Below the pieces are notes generated by a model. That model searched no databases, had not been told where the DNA came from, and was given only the letters and a program-made list of their open reading frames with translations. A program made the position numbers and the translations under genes. From positions 1 to 26,446 of the forward strand of contig JASFME010000005.1 of the NCBI GenBank assembly GCA_050117725.1: 26,446 bases of DNA, read 5' to 3'. Source of the DNA: JASFJH01 sp050117725 (lineage in GTDB: Bacteria; Pseudomonadota; Gammaproteobacteria; AKS1). Below, one piece after another: positions 8,222 to 16,234 of the stretch (its first letter is position 1; each line of letters opens with the position of its first letter).

Positions 8222-9274
8222 ATGGCCATTGAATCTGATCGTCTCATTGCCGCCGCTGGCACACCGGAAGACGAGGCCGTCGACAGCGCGATCCGTCCGG
8301 CGAAACTCGTCGACTACGTCGGTCAGCCGGCCGTGCGCGAGCAGATGGAAATCTTTATCCATGCCGCGTGTAAACGTGGTGAGGCCCTCGACCACGTGTT
8401 GTTGTTTGGCCCGCCCGGGCTGGGCAAGACCACGCTGGCACATATCATCGCCAACGAGATGGGCGTGAACATGCGCCAGACCTCCGGGCCGGTACTGGAA
8501 CGCCAGGGTGACCTGGTTGCGCTGTTGACCAATCTCGAACCGAATGACGTGTTGTTCGTCGACGAGATCCATCGCCTCAGTGCTGTCGTAGAGGAAATCC
8601 TGTACCCGGCCATGGAAGATCGCCAGATCGATATCATGATCGGTGAAGGCCCGGCGGCGCGTTCCATCAAGCTCGACCTGCCGCCGTTTACCCTGGTCGG
8701 CGCCACGACGCGTGCCGGACTGCTTACCTCGCCGCTGCGGGATCGTTTCGGTATCGTACAGCGCCTCGAGTTTTATTCGAATGAAGAGCTTGGCAAGATC
8801 GTGACGCGTTCGGCACGGATTCTCGGTGTCGATATGGAGCCGGCCGGTGCGATTGAAGTGGCGAAACGTTCACGGGGTACGCCGCGCATTGCCAATCGCC
8901 TGTTGCGCCGGGTCCGGGACTATGCCGAGGTGAAGGCCGATGGCCATGTCACTGCCGAGATCGCGGACCGGGCCATGGACATGCTCAGTGTCGATGCGAG
9001 CGGCTTTGATGTCATGGACCGCAAGCTGCTGCAGACCATCATCGAATCGTTTGATGGTGGCCCGGTCGGCGTAGATAACCTGGCCGCGGCAATCGGCGAG
9101 GAACGCGGTACCATCGAGGATGTCATCGAACCGTACCTGATCCAGCAGGGTTACATCATGCGCACGCCGCGTGGCCGCATGGCGACCTCGAACGCCTACC
9201 GGCATTTTGGACTGCCGGTGCCGAAAAGGAGTGAGTCCGACAGCCAGGCCGGGCTCGACTTTGACGGGCAATGA
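8222..9274 (+). CDS. ruvB: Holliday junction helicase RuvB
   Basis: A 350-residue AAA+ ATPase motor for branch migration. Walker A is GPPGLGKT at 63-70, Walker B is LFVDEIHRL from 111, and the sensor region ERQGDLVALLT and C-terminal winged helix (TPRGRMATSNAYRHFG) are all present. It follows ruvA by 9 nt. The N-terminus is slightly extended relative to the E. coli protein, which is common. With ruvC and ruvA it completes the junction-processing machine. Confidence 0.98.
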   Translation: MAIESDRLIAAAGTPEDEAVDSAIRPAKLVDYVGQPAVREQMEIFIHAACKRGEALDHVLLFGPPGLGKTTLAHIIANEMGVNMRQTSGPVLERQGDLVALLTNLEPNDVLFVDEIHRLSAVVEEILYPAMEDRQIDIMIGEGPAARSIKLDLPPFTLVGATTRAGLLTSPLRDRFGIVQRLEFYSNEELGKIVTRSARILGVDMEPAGAIEVAKRSRGTPRIANRLLRRVRDYAEVKADGHVTAEIADRAMDMLSVDASGFDVMDRKLLQTIIESFDGGPVGVDNLAAAIGEERGTIEDVIEPYLIQQGYIMRTPRGRMATSNAYRHFGLPVPKRSESDSQAGLDFDGQ

Positions 9275-9325
9275 GGGAATTTTTCCCGACCATGATGGTC
9301 AGTGAAGTAACAACGGTAACAAACT

Positions 9326-9748
9326 GTGACTGAGTTCCTGTGGCCAATACGCGTTTACTACGAAGATACTGATAGCGGTGGTGTTGTCTATTACGCCAAT
9401 TACCTGAAGTTCATGGAGCGCGCGCGTACCGAGTTGTTGCGCGCAACGGGTTTTGAGCAGGATGTGTTGCGTGACGAACGCCAGTTGTTGTTCGTGGTCA
9501 GGCATGTCGAGCTCGATTTGCATCAGCCGGCCCGCTTCAACGAGCAACTCGCAGTGCGCACGGCTATTGCGCAGGTACACGGCGCCAGCATCAGTTTTGT
9601 ACAATCGATTGTGCGCGAAGGAGAGGCGCAAGTGTTGTGCGAGGCGGCCGTGCAGGTGGTCTGTATCAACGCAACAGACTGGAAACCGGCGCGTTTGCCG
9701 GCGGACATCAAACAGTGCATAACAACGGAGAATCCGGGTGTCGACTGA
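9326..9748 (+). CDS. ybgC: Tol-Pal-associated acyl-CoA thioesterase YbgC
   Basis: A 140-residue hot-dog-fold thioesterase. The active-site stretch YYEDTDSGGVVYYANYL near residues 11-27 carries the conserved Asp16 seen in YbgC proteins. E. coli YbgC hydrolyses acyl-CoA and associates with the inner membrane; its contribution to the Tol system is unclear. The start is a GTG at 9326 that keeps the conserved N-terminus; the ribosome site is weak. Its stop codon overlaps tolQ by 11 nt, so it leads the tol-pal operon. Confidence 0.93.
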   Translation: MTEFLWPIRVYYEDTDSGGVVYYANYLKFMERARTELLRATGFEQDVLRDERQLLFVVRHVELDLHQPARFNEQLAVRTAIAQVHGASISFVQSIVREGEAQVLCEAAVQVVCINATDWKPARLPADIKQCITTENPGVD

Positions 9749-10412
9749 TTTAAGTTTTTTTGCCATGGTGGCCGGGGCCAGTCCGGTGGTGCAGTTCGTC
9801 ATGCTGGTTCTGCTGGTGGCCTCGGTGTTTTCCTGGGGACTGATTTACCGCAAGCAGCTGGTTATGCGCAACACGCGCCGCGTTGCCGATGAATTCGAGG
9901 AGCGCTTCTGGTCGGGCGGACAACTCAGTGAACTTTACGAAACTATCAGCACGGGACGGCGCAATGTCGCGGGTATGGCCGCGATCTTCGAGGTCGGCTT
10001 CCGTGAATTCGTACGACTGCGCAAACAGAGTAACATTACGCCACAGGCCGTGCTGGAAGGCAGCCAGCGCGTGATGCGCGTCACCCTGAATCGGGAAATC
10101 GATGTGCTTGAATCGCACCTGCCGTTCCTTGCCACAGTCGGCTCGACCAGTCCGTATATCGGCCTGTTCGGCACAGTCTGGGGAATCATGAATGCCTTCC
10201 GATCGCTCGGCAATGTACAGCAGGCGACGGTGGCGAGTGTCGCCCCGGGGATCGCCGAGGCACTCGTGGCCACCGCGATGGGCCTGTTTGCCGCGATCCC
10301 GGCAGTGATTGCCTATAATCGCTTTGCGCACGATGTGGAACGCCTGAGTGGTCGTTACGAGATCTTCCTCGAGGAGTTTTCGACGATTCTGCAGCGGCAG
10401 GTACATGAGTAA
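9738..10412 (+). CDS. tolQ: Tol-Pal proton channel subunit TolQ
   Basis: A 224-residue MotA/TolQ/ExbB family inner-membrane protein with three membrane segments (about 13-33, 126-150 and 165-190). The conserved channel region LPFLATVGSTSPYIGLFGTVWGI is present. With TolR it uses the proton gradient to drive TolA and coordinate outer-membrane constriction at division. The start is a GTG at 9738 overlapping the end of ybgC, implying coupled translation. ExbB is an alternative for an isolated gene, but the operon settles TolQ. Confidence 0.96.
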   Translation: MSTDLSFFAMVAGASPVVQFVMLVLLVASVFSWGLIYRKQLVMRNTRRVADEFEERFWSGGQLSELYETISTGRRNVAGMAAIFEVGFREFVRLRKQSNITPQAVLEGSQRVMRVTLNREIDVLESHLPFLATVGSTSPYIGLFGTVWGIMNAFRSLGNVQQATVASVAPGIAEALVATAMGLFAAIPAVIAYNRFAHDVERLSGRYEIFLEEFSTILQRQVHE

Positions 10413-10445
10413 TACTGATCCAATGCTAACCATGTTTAACAGATT

Positions 10446-10898
10446 ATGAGCATGCACAGCAGCCTGCGTCGGCGTAAACGCATGATGAGCGAGATCAACG
10501 TCGTGCCGTATATCGACGTCATGCTCGTGCTGCTCGTGATCTTCATGGTCACGGCACCGCTGCTGACGCAGGGCGTGAACGTTGAACTGCCGCAGGTTGC
10601 CGCCGAGCCGGTCAAGGTCAAGGAAAACCTCGATCCCCTCGTGGTGAGCGTGGATAAAGATGGTAACTTTTATGTAGATATCGGCGATGACAGGGATAAA
10701 CCGCTGGATCATGATGGTTTGTTTCAAAAAGTCTATGCCATAACACAGAATTACAAACCAGGCACACCTGTATTGGTTAAGGGCGACAAGGATGCACGCT
10801 ATGGCGATGTCGTGATCGCGATGGCGCTAATCCAGAAGGCCGGTGTGCCGAATGTCGGGCTGATGACCGAGTCGCCGCCGGGCGAGGACCAGCGCTAG
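10446..10898 (+). CDS. tolR: Tol-Pal proton channel subunit TolR
   Basis: A 150-residue ExbD/TolR family protein with a short cytoplasmic start, one membrane segment (about 18-38) and a periplasmic domain. The conserved Asp in VVPYIDVMLVLLVIFM, needed for proton coupling, is present. It follows tolQ by 33 nt and overlaps tolA by one base (TAGTG at 10896-10900). TolR partners TolQ in the inner membrane. Confidence 0.96.
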   Translation: MSMHSSLRRRKRMMSEINVVPYIDVMLVLLVIFMVTAPLLTQGVNVELPQVAAEPVKVKENLDPLVVSVDKDGNFYVDIGDDRDKPLDHDGLFQKVYAITQNYKPGTPVLVKGDKDARYGDVVIAMALIQKAGVPNVGLMTESPPGEDQR

Positions 10899-11794
10899 TG
10901 CTGCGTGAGTTGCTCAAACATCCAGCGGCATTGGTTTTTTCGTTGGTGGTACACGGTATTCTGATTACATTGCTCGTGATCAGTTTCGACTGGACGGCAA
11001 AACCGGCAGCCGAAGCGCCGAAGGTCGATGTCATCAAGGCCGTGGCCGTGGATGCGGCAAAGGTCGAGGCCGAGGTAAAAAAACTCAAGGCCGCCGAACA
11101 GCAGCGCAAACGCACCGAGCAGGCGCGCCTCGACAGGCTGAAGCGCGAGGCCGAGGCGGCGCAGCGCAAACGCGCCGCGGAAGAAAAACGGGTCGCGGAT
11201 CTGAAGAAAAAGCGTGCCGCCGAGGAGGCGAAACGCAAGGCAGAGAAAAAGCGCCTGGCGAAGCTTAAGGCCGAACAGGACAAGTTGCAGAAACAGCGTG
11301 AGGCCGAACAAAAACGTCTTGTCGAGGCCGAGCGCCAGCGCAAGCAGGAAGAAATGAAGCGGCAAAAGGCTGAAGCAGACAGAAAAAAGGCCGAGGCGGA
11401 AAAACGCAAGGCGGAGCAGGCGCGCGAGCGCGAGCGCCAGCGGCAACTCGCAGAACAGCTCGAGGCCGAAGAGCGGAAACGAAAGCAGCAACAGGCCGAT
11501 GCGGCGGCAAGCAAGGCGGTTGCCGAATATACAGCCCTGATCAAGCAAAAGGTGTCGCGCAGCTGGTTGAAACCGGCCGGTAATATCAAGGGCTTAAAAT
11601 GTATCGTCAGGGTGCGCGTCATCCCCGGCGGCGATGTCGTCTCGGCAGAGGTGACACGCAGTAGCGGCAACAGAGTTTTTGACGACTCGGTGGAAAAGGC
11701 CGTATTCAAGGCCTCGCCCTTGCCGATGCCCAGGGACCCGGATGTGGCGGCACGTATGCGGGAAATTGATTTTGAATTTGTACCGGAGGGTTAA
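10898..11794 (+). CDS. tolA: Cell-envelope protein TolA
   Basis: A 298-residue TolA with an N-terminal membrane anchor (about 11-30), a long Lys/Glu/Ala-rich helical domain (about 52-205) and a C-terminal globular domain (about 206-298). TolA spans the periplasm and links the TolQR motor to TolB and Pal at the outer membrane. The helical domain is notably shorter than in the 421-residue E. coli TolA. The start is a GTG overlapping the tolR stop, and its stop overlaps tolB as TAATG. The antisense open frames here come from the low-complexity codon pattern. Confidence 0.95.
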   Translation: MLRELLKHPAALVFSLVVHGILITLLVISFDWTAKPAAEAPKVDVIKAVAVDAAKVEAEVKKLKAAEQQRKRTEQARLDRLKREAEAAQRKRAAEEKRVADLKKKRAAEEAKRKAEKKRLAKLKAEQDKLQKQREAEQKRLVEAERQRKQEEMKRQKAEADRKKAEAEKRKAEQARERERQRQLAEQLEAEERKRKQQQADAAASKAVAEYTALIKQKVSRSWLKPAGNIKGLKCIVRVRVIPGGDVVSAEVTRSSGNRVFDDSVEKAVFKASPLPMPRDPDVAARMREIDFEFVPEG

Positions 11795-13107
11795 TGGTGC
11801 GAAAAGTCCTGACAACTGGATTGTTACTGATGCTGTTCATGGTGAATGCTGCGCACGCGGCATTGACCATCCAGATCACGGAAGGCGTGGAAGGTGCGTT
11901 ACCGATTGCCGTGGTGCCGTTTGCCATTGAAGGCAATGTTGTAGCACCTGACCATGATCTGGCCGAAATTATTCGCAACGACCTGGCGCGTAGCGGTCGC
12001 TTTGCGCCCATGCCGGTCAAGGACCTGATCGCCCGCCCTCACCAGGGCAGCGAGGTACGTTTTGCCGACTGGCGTCTGGTCGGTCAGGACAACCTTGTCA
12101 TCGGTCGGCTGCGCGCGCGTGCCGATGGTCGCCTCGAGGTGTTGTTCCAGTTATTCGATGTCATCAAGGGTCAGCAGCTCGCCGGCTACAGTATCCCGTT
12201 TGTACGGAATGATGTTCGCCGCATCGCGCATCGCATCAGTGACATCATTTATGAAAAGCTGACCGGACAGAAAGGCGCGTTTACGACCCGGATTGCCTAT
12301 ATCACGACAGCGAGCACGGCTGATGGCAAACAGTCGTATCGCCTCAATATTGCCGATGCCGATGCCTACAATGAACAGATCATTCTGACATCGAAACAGC
12401 CACTCATGTCACCGTCCTGGTCGCCAGACGGACAGAAACTCGCCTATGTCAGTTATGAAAAGGGCAAGCCGCAGATATTTATCCAGGAGGTATTTACCGG
12501 CAAGCGCGAGGCGGTGACTGATTATACGGGCCTGAACAATGCCCCGGCCTGGTCGCCCGACGGCCGGGCCCTGGCGATGACGCTTTCGCATACGGGTAAT
12601 CCCGAGATCCATGTGCTGGATCTTGCCAGCCGTCGTCTCGTACAGGTCACACGCCATGTTGCGATCGATACCGAGCCGGTCTGGGCGCCGGATGGCAAGT
12701 CACTTGTGTTTACCTCGGATCGTGGCGGCAAGCCGCAGTTGTACCGGGTGGCGATGAACGGTTCGCGTCCGGCGGGGGATGAACGTCGCCTGAGCTGGGA
12801 AGGCAATTACAATTCCCGCGCAACCTTCTCACCGGATGGCCGGCAGGTGGCCATGGTGCACGGTAGCCAGGGTAATTTCCGGATTGCCGTGCTGGACCTG
12901 GAGACGGGCCACCTGCGTGTATTGACGACCAGTCGCCTGGACGAGTCGCCGACTTTTGCGCCAAACGGCAGTATGGTTATGTACGCGACGGAACATGCCG
13001 GCAGAGGAATACTGGCGGCGGTATCGGTGGACGGCCGGGTACATCAGCGCCTGGAAGTGAAACAGGGTGAGGTACGAGAGCCTGCATGGTCGCCGTTTAC
13101 CGAATAG
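11794..13107 (+). CDS. tolB: Periplasmic beta-propeller protein TolB
   Basis: A 437-residue secreted protein with a signal peptide (about 1-22, ending AAHA), an alpha/beta N-terminal domain and a six-bladed beta-propeller. The propeller repeats are visible as recurring WSPDG, FSPDG and WAPDG motifs from about residue 205 to the end. TolB binds Pal and TolA in the periplasm. The ATG at 11794 overlaps the tolA stop. A 113-nt spacer separates it from pal, longer than the other gaps in the cluster. Confidence 0.97.
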   Translation: MVRKVLTTGLLLMLFMVNAAHAALTIQITEGVEGALPIAVVPFAIEGNVVAPDHDLAEIIRNDLARSGRFAPMPVKDLIARPHQGSEVRFADWRLVGQDNLVIGRLRARADGRLEVLFQLFDVIKGQQLAGYSIPFVRNDVRRIAHRISDIIYEKLTGQKGAFTTRIAYITTASTADGKQSYRLNIADADAYNEQIILTSKQPLMSPSWSPDGQKLAYVSYEKGKPQIFIQEVFTGKREAVTDYTGLNNAPAWSPDGRALAMTLSHTGNPEIHVLDLASRRLVQVTRHVAIDTEPVWAPDGKSLVFTSDRGGKPQLYRVAMNGSRPAGDERRLSWEGNYNSRATFSPDGRQVAMVHGSQGNFRIAVLDLETGHLRVLTTSRLDESPTFAPNGSMVMYATEHAGRGILAAVSVDGRVHQRLEVKQGEVREPAWSPFTE

Positions 13108-13220
13108 GGGTGTGGTTCTATGAAGCTGCGTCGGTGGTGCTGGAAAATGACCCCGGTAGGATAGATATAAACAAAATTCACGGGTAGCAGCTTAATGCAC
13201 CCGGGCATAAGGAGTCAGTG

Positions 13221-13778
13221 ATGAACATAATGATGAAAACAGGTATTGCCATTGCCATGACCGCCATCATGGCGGGTTGTGAAACGATGGGGCTTGGCGA
13301 GGAAGGCGCTGAGGTCAGCGTCGAGGATCGCAGCACCCAGGCCGGTGCCGAAGGTGCGACCACGGCGGAGGGGGCGCAGGCTGCCGGTGCACAGGCCGGC
13401 ACCGCCTTCCAGGGCCATGCGCTGGATGATCCGAACAGCCTGCTGTCGAAGCGCGTGATTTATTTTGATTTTGACAGCAGTGCGATTCGCGATGAGTACC
13501 GTGAAATCATTCGCGTGCATGCCGGTTATCTGTCGTCGAACCCGAATGCCGTGGTCGTGCTGGAAGGCCATACCGATGAACGCGGCAGTCGGGAGTACAA
13601 CATCGCCCTGGGTGAGCGGCGTGCCAAGGCGGTGCGGCAACTGCTATTATTCCAGGGTGCAACGGCAAAACAGCTGGAAACTGTCAGTTATGGCGAAGAA
13701 CGGCCGATTAACCCGGAGCACTATGAAGCTGCCTGGCAGCAAAATCGTCGTGTAGAAATTGTTTACAAGGTTCGTTGA
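13221..13778 (+). CDS. pal: Peptidoglycan-associated outer-membrane lipoprotein Pal
   Basis: A 185-residue lipoprotein. The signal peptide ends in the lipobox MAGC, with the lipidated Cys20, followed by an Ala/Gly-rich linker (about 25-65) and an OmpA-like peptidoglycan-binding domain (about 75-185). That domain holds YFDFDSSAI, the EGHTDERGSREYN motif and the terminal NRRVEIVY strand. The ATG at 13221 is chosen over the GTG at 13218 because GGAG at 13211-13214 is better spaced. Pal anchors the outer membrane to the wall and is the end point of the Tol machine. It precedes cpoB with almost no gap. Confidence 0.97.
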   Translation: MNIMMKTGIAIAMTAIMAGCETMGLGEEGAEVSVEDRSTQAGAEGATTAEGAQAAGAQAGTAFQGHALDDPNSLLSKRVIYFDFDSSAIRDEYREIIRVHAGYLSSNPNAVVVLEGHTDERGSREYNIALGERRAKAVRQLLLFQGATAKQLETVSYGEERPINPEHYEAAWQQNRRVEIVYKVR

Positions 13779-13780
13779 TA

Positions 13781-14593
13781 ATGAAAAACGTGGGTAAAGC
13801 TTCGGTGATTGTCGGGCTCGTGTTCGGCCTGCTGGCAAGTCCGGCCGTGCTGTTTGCCGATGAAGCACTGGAAAAGCGTGTGCAGCGCCTCGAGCAATTG
13901 CTTGAAAGCCAGGGGCTTGTCGATATGTACATGCAACTGCAGAACATCCAGCAGGAAACACGTGAATTACGCGGCCAGATTGAACAACAATCACACGCCA
14001 TTGATGGTTTGAAACAGCGCCAACGTGATCTGTACCTGGATATCGATCGGCGCCTGCGCAGGCTCGAAAGTGGTGCGGTTGCCCCGGCCAGTCCGACACC
14101 CCCCACGCCGGCTACACCGGACAAACCGTCTCCGGCCCCTGTAAGCGGTAGCAAACCACCGCCGCCACCGGTTGATACAGCCGCAGCCGATGCGGCATAC
14201 CGTGATGCTTTCAACCTGCTCAAGGAAGGACGTTACGATGTCGCCATCAAACGTTTCAGCGCGTTCCTGGCCAAATACCCCGGCAGTGCCTATGCAGACA
14301 ATGCCCAGTACTGGCTGGGTGAGGCTAATTACGTAACGCGTAATTTCCAGCAGGCGATTGTCGAGTTCAACAAGGTCGTAAGCAATTACCCGCAAAGCCA
14401 GAAACTGGCCGATGCCCTGTTGAAGATCGGTTATTGTCATTACGAACTGGACGAGATGGACAAGGCGCGACTGGTTCTCAACAGGGTCGTCAAGCAACAC
14501 CCTGATAGCACGGCCGCCAGGCTGGCAGATAACCGCTTGCGCCGCATGCAACTCGAAGGGCAGGGCGCGCCAGCGGCTGCACCGCAACAATAA
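13781..14593 (+). CDS. cpoB: Tol-Pal cell-division coordinator CpoB (YbgF)
   Basis: A 270-residue secreted protein. A signal peptide ending near residue 26 is followed by a coiled-coil trimerisation region (about 30-95), a Pro/Thr-rich linker (about 98-131) and tetratricopeptide repeats (about 137-255). CpoB links Tol action to peptidoglycan synthesis at the septum. The ATG at 13781 is 2 nt beyond the pal stop; a TTG at 13775 inside pal is less likely. The gene closes the tol-pal operon in the usual order. Confidence 0.95.
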   Translation: MKNVGKASVIVGLVFGLLASPAVLFADEALEKRVQRLEQLLESQGLVDMYMQLQNIQQETRELRGQIEQQSHAIDGLKQRQRDLYLDIDRRLRRLESGAVAPASPTPPTPATPDKPSPAPVSGSKPPPPPVDTAAADAAYRDAFNLLKEGRYDVAIKRFSAFLAKYPGSAYADNAQYWLGEANYVTRNFQQAIVEFNKVVSNYPQSQKLADALLKIGYCHYELDEMDKARLVLNRVVKQHPDSTAARLADNRLRRMQLEGQGAPAAAPQQ

Positions 14594-14605
14594 TTCTGCT
14601 GGCCA

Positions 14606-15247
14606 ATGAGTCGCCTGCGCATCAGCGAGATTTTTTACTCCCTGCAGGGTGAGTCGCGCACGGTGGGATTGCCCACCGTGTTCGTGCGGCTTACCGGTTG
14701 CCCGTTGCGCTGTGGTTACTGTGATACCACCTATGCCTTTCAGGGCGGCGAATGGCTGGAACTCGGCACAATCCTTGAAAAAGTAGCCGCTTATTCACCA
14801 CGCTATGTCTGCGTCACGGGTGGTGAGCCGCTGGCGCAGAAGGCCTGCCCTGAACTGCTGACCGCTCTGTGTGATGCCGGCTACGAGGTGTCGCTCGAAA
14901 CGAGTGGCGCGCGCGATGTCAGCGAGGTTGATTCACGCGTCGTCAAGGTTATGGATTTGAAGGCGCCGGGCTCGGGCGAGCAGGACAAGAATCTCTACGA
15001 AAATATTGATGAACTGGATTCACGTGACCAGATTAAATTTGTGTTGTGTGATCGCAATGATTATGACTGGGCTGTCAAACAGTTGAAGGAGTATGATCTG
15101 GCTGCACGTTGCGAGGTCCTCTTTTCTCCGGTACATGGACAGCTTGATGCGCGTGAACTCGCGGAGTGGATCCTGGCGGACAACCTGCCGGTACGTATGC
15201 AGGTGCAGTTGCACAAATACCTGTGGGGCGATCAACCCGGGCACTGA
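14606..15247 (+). CDS. queE: 7-carboxy-7-deazaguanine synthase QueE
   Basis: A 213-residue radical-SAM enzyme that makes the deazapurine ring on the route to preQ0 and queuosine. The iron-sulfur cluster motif is CPLRCGYC with Cys32, Cys36 and Cys39, and TGGEPL is the usual SAM-contact motif. The N-terminus (SEIFYSLQGES) is typical of QueE. It follows cpoB by 12 nt and precedes queC; queE and queC commonly sit next to tol-pal in gammaproteobacteria. queD and queF are not in this window. Confidence 0.96.
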   Translation: MSRLRISEIFYSLQGESRTVGLPTVFVRLTGCPLRCGYCDTTYAFQGGEWLELGTILEKVAAYSPRYVCVTGGEPLAQKACPELLTALCDAGYEVSLETSGARDVSEVDSRVVKVMDLKAPGSGEQDKNLYENIDELDSRDQIKFVLCDRNDYDWAVKQLKEYDLAARCEVLFSPVHGQLDARELAEWILADNLPVRMQVQLHKYLWGDQPGH

Positions 15248-15265
15248 ATGCGGAAATGATTGTTG

Positions 15266-15350
15266 GCAGGATTTACAAGATTAACAGGACAGACCTGGTA
15301 AAGCAGTTTTTGAGTTTGCAGATACAATCACGCAAATCTTGTTAATCCTG
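15266..15350. repeat. Inverted repeat between queE and queC
   Basis: The left arm at 15266-15282 (starting CAGGATTTACAAG) and the right arm at 15334-15350 (ending TTAATCCTG) are reverse complements at 15 of 17 positions, 51 nt apart. The wording resembles the dispersed AGGATTAACAAGATT-type repeats I recall from many bacterial genomes. It fills most of the 116-nt queE-queC spacer and ends 13 nt before the queC ATG. It is unrelated in sequence to the inverted repeat at 5617-5696. Confidence 0.65.
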
Positions 15351-15363
15351 TCAAAATTGGACT

Positions 15364-16056
15364 ATGAACACACAAGCAAACAAACCAAGGGCGGTGGTAC
15401 TTGTCTCCGGCGGGCTCGATTCGGCAACGACACTGGCGATAGCCAGTGCCGAGGGCTACAACTGTTTTGCCCTGAGTTTTGATTACGGCCAGCGCCACGC
15501 CGCCGAACTGGCGGCAAGTGAGCAGGTTGCCGACAGTATCGGGGTGGCCGAGCACAAGCGTATTCATATCGATCTGAACGCGATCGGCGGTTCGGCCCTG
15601 ACCGAGGCCTGTATCGAGGTACCAAAACAGGGCGTGGTTCCGGACGTGATTCCGGTGACGTATGTACCGGCACGTAATACCGTCTTCCTGTCGCTGGCAC
15701 TGGGCTGGGCCGAGGTGCTCGGTGCGCGTGATATCTTCATCGGTGTGAATGCTGTGGATTATTCCGGCTACCCGGATTGCCGCCCGGAATTCATTGCCGC
15801 GTTCGAAAATCTCGCCAATCTCGCGACCAGGGCAGGTGTAGAGGGCGAACGTTTTCATGTTCGGACGCCGCTGATTGACCTGAGCAAACGAGAGATTATC
15901 GAGCGTGGTACGGCGCTCGGGGTCGATTACGCGCTGACCATTTCCTGTTATGACCCGGATGTACACGGCAGGGCCTGTGGTGAATGTGATTCTTGCCGGC
16001 TGCGGCGTGCCGGCTTTGCGGCCGCCGGCCTCGCTGATCCTACTCGCTACCGCTAA
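15364..16056 (+). CDS. queC: 7-cyano-7-deazaguanine synthase QueC
   Basis: A 230-residue ATP-dependent enzyme that converts 7-carboxy-7-deazaguanine to preQ0. The PP-loop SGGLDS is at 15-20, and the C-terminal zinc site is formed by Cys195, Cys205, Cys208 and Cys211. The length matches the family. It receives the product of QueE, encoded just upstream. The spacer before it holds the inverted repeat at 15266-15350, and the ribosome site is not strong. Confidence 0.97.
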   Translation: MNTQANKPRAVVLVSGGLDSATTLAIASAEGYNCFALSFDYGQRHAAELAASEQVADSIGVAEHKRIHIDLNAIGGSALTEACIEVPKQGVVPDVIPVTYVPARNTVFLSLALGWAEVLGARDIFIGVNAVDYSGYPDCRPEFIAAFENLANLATRAGVEGERFHVRTPLIDLSKREIIERGTALGVDYALTISCYDPDVHGRACGECDSCRLRRAGFAAAGLADPTRYR

Positions 16057-16089
16057 CGCCCTGTTAGCAAAGAGATTTTCCCCAAATAA

Positions 16090-16118
16090 GTGACACTGCT
16101 CATGGTTCACGGTACAAT
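16090..16118 (+). promoter_or_regulatory. Candidate sigma-70 promoter for the YeeE/YedE gene
   Basis: GTGACA at 16090-16095 and TACAAT at 16113-16118 are each 5 of 6 matches to the -35 and -10 consensus, with the ideal 17-nt spacing. The predicted start near 16125 gives a leader of about 110 nt before the ATG at 16235, showing that this gene can be transcribed separately from queC. Confidence 0.6.
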
Positions 16119-16234
16119 GCCGCAGCATTTATATCGTATTTCCGGGCCCGCTGTCCGGGGTTGATTGAGTAAAAATAACAGGCAATTATGACCTGCCGGT
16201 TTCTGTATTCAGGACCGGGTGAGAGGAGATCAGC

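Noticed and set aside
9750..10727. 325-codon open frame on the minus strand across tolQ and tolR
   Set aside because: It is antisense to tolQ and tolR, whose membrane motifs are intact; His-rich composition is typical of a reversed hydrophobic gene.
11040..11520. Apparent DNA repeats in tolA
   Set aside because: They are recurring codons of the helical KAEAE-type protein sequence, not a CRISPR array or tandem DNA repeat with a fixed unit.
10777..11709. Low-complexity Ser/Arg/Phe-rich open frame opposite tolA
   Set aside because: It results from the Lys/Glu/Ala codon pattern of the TolA helix read backwards.
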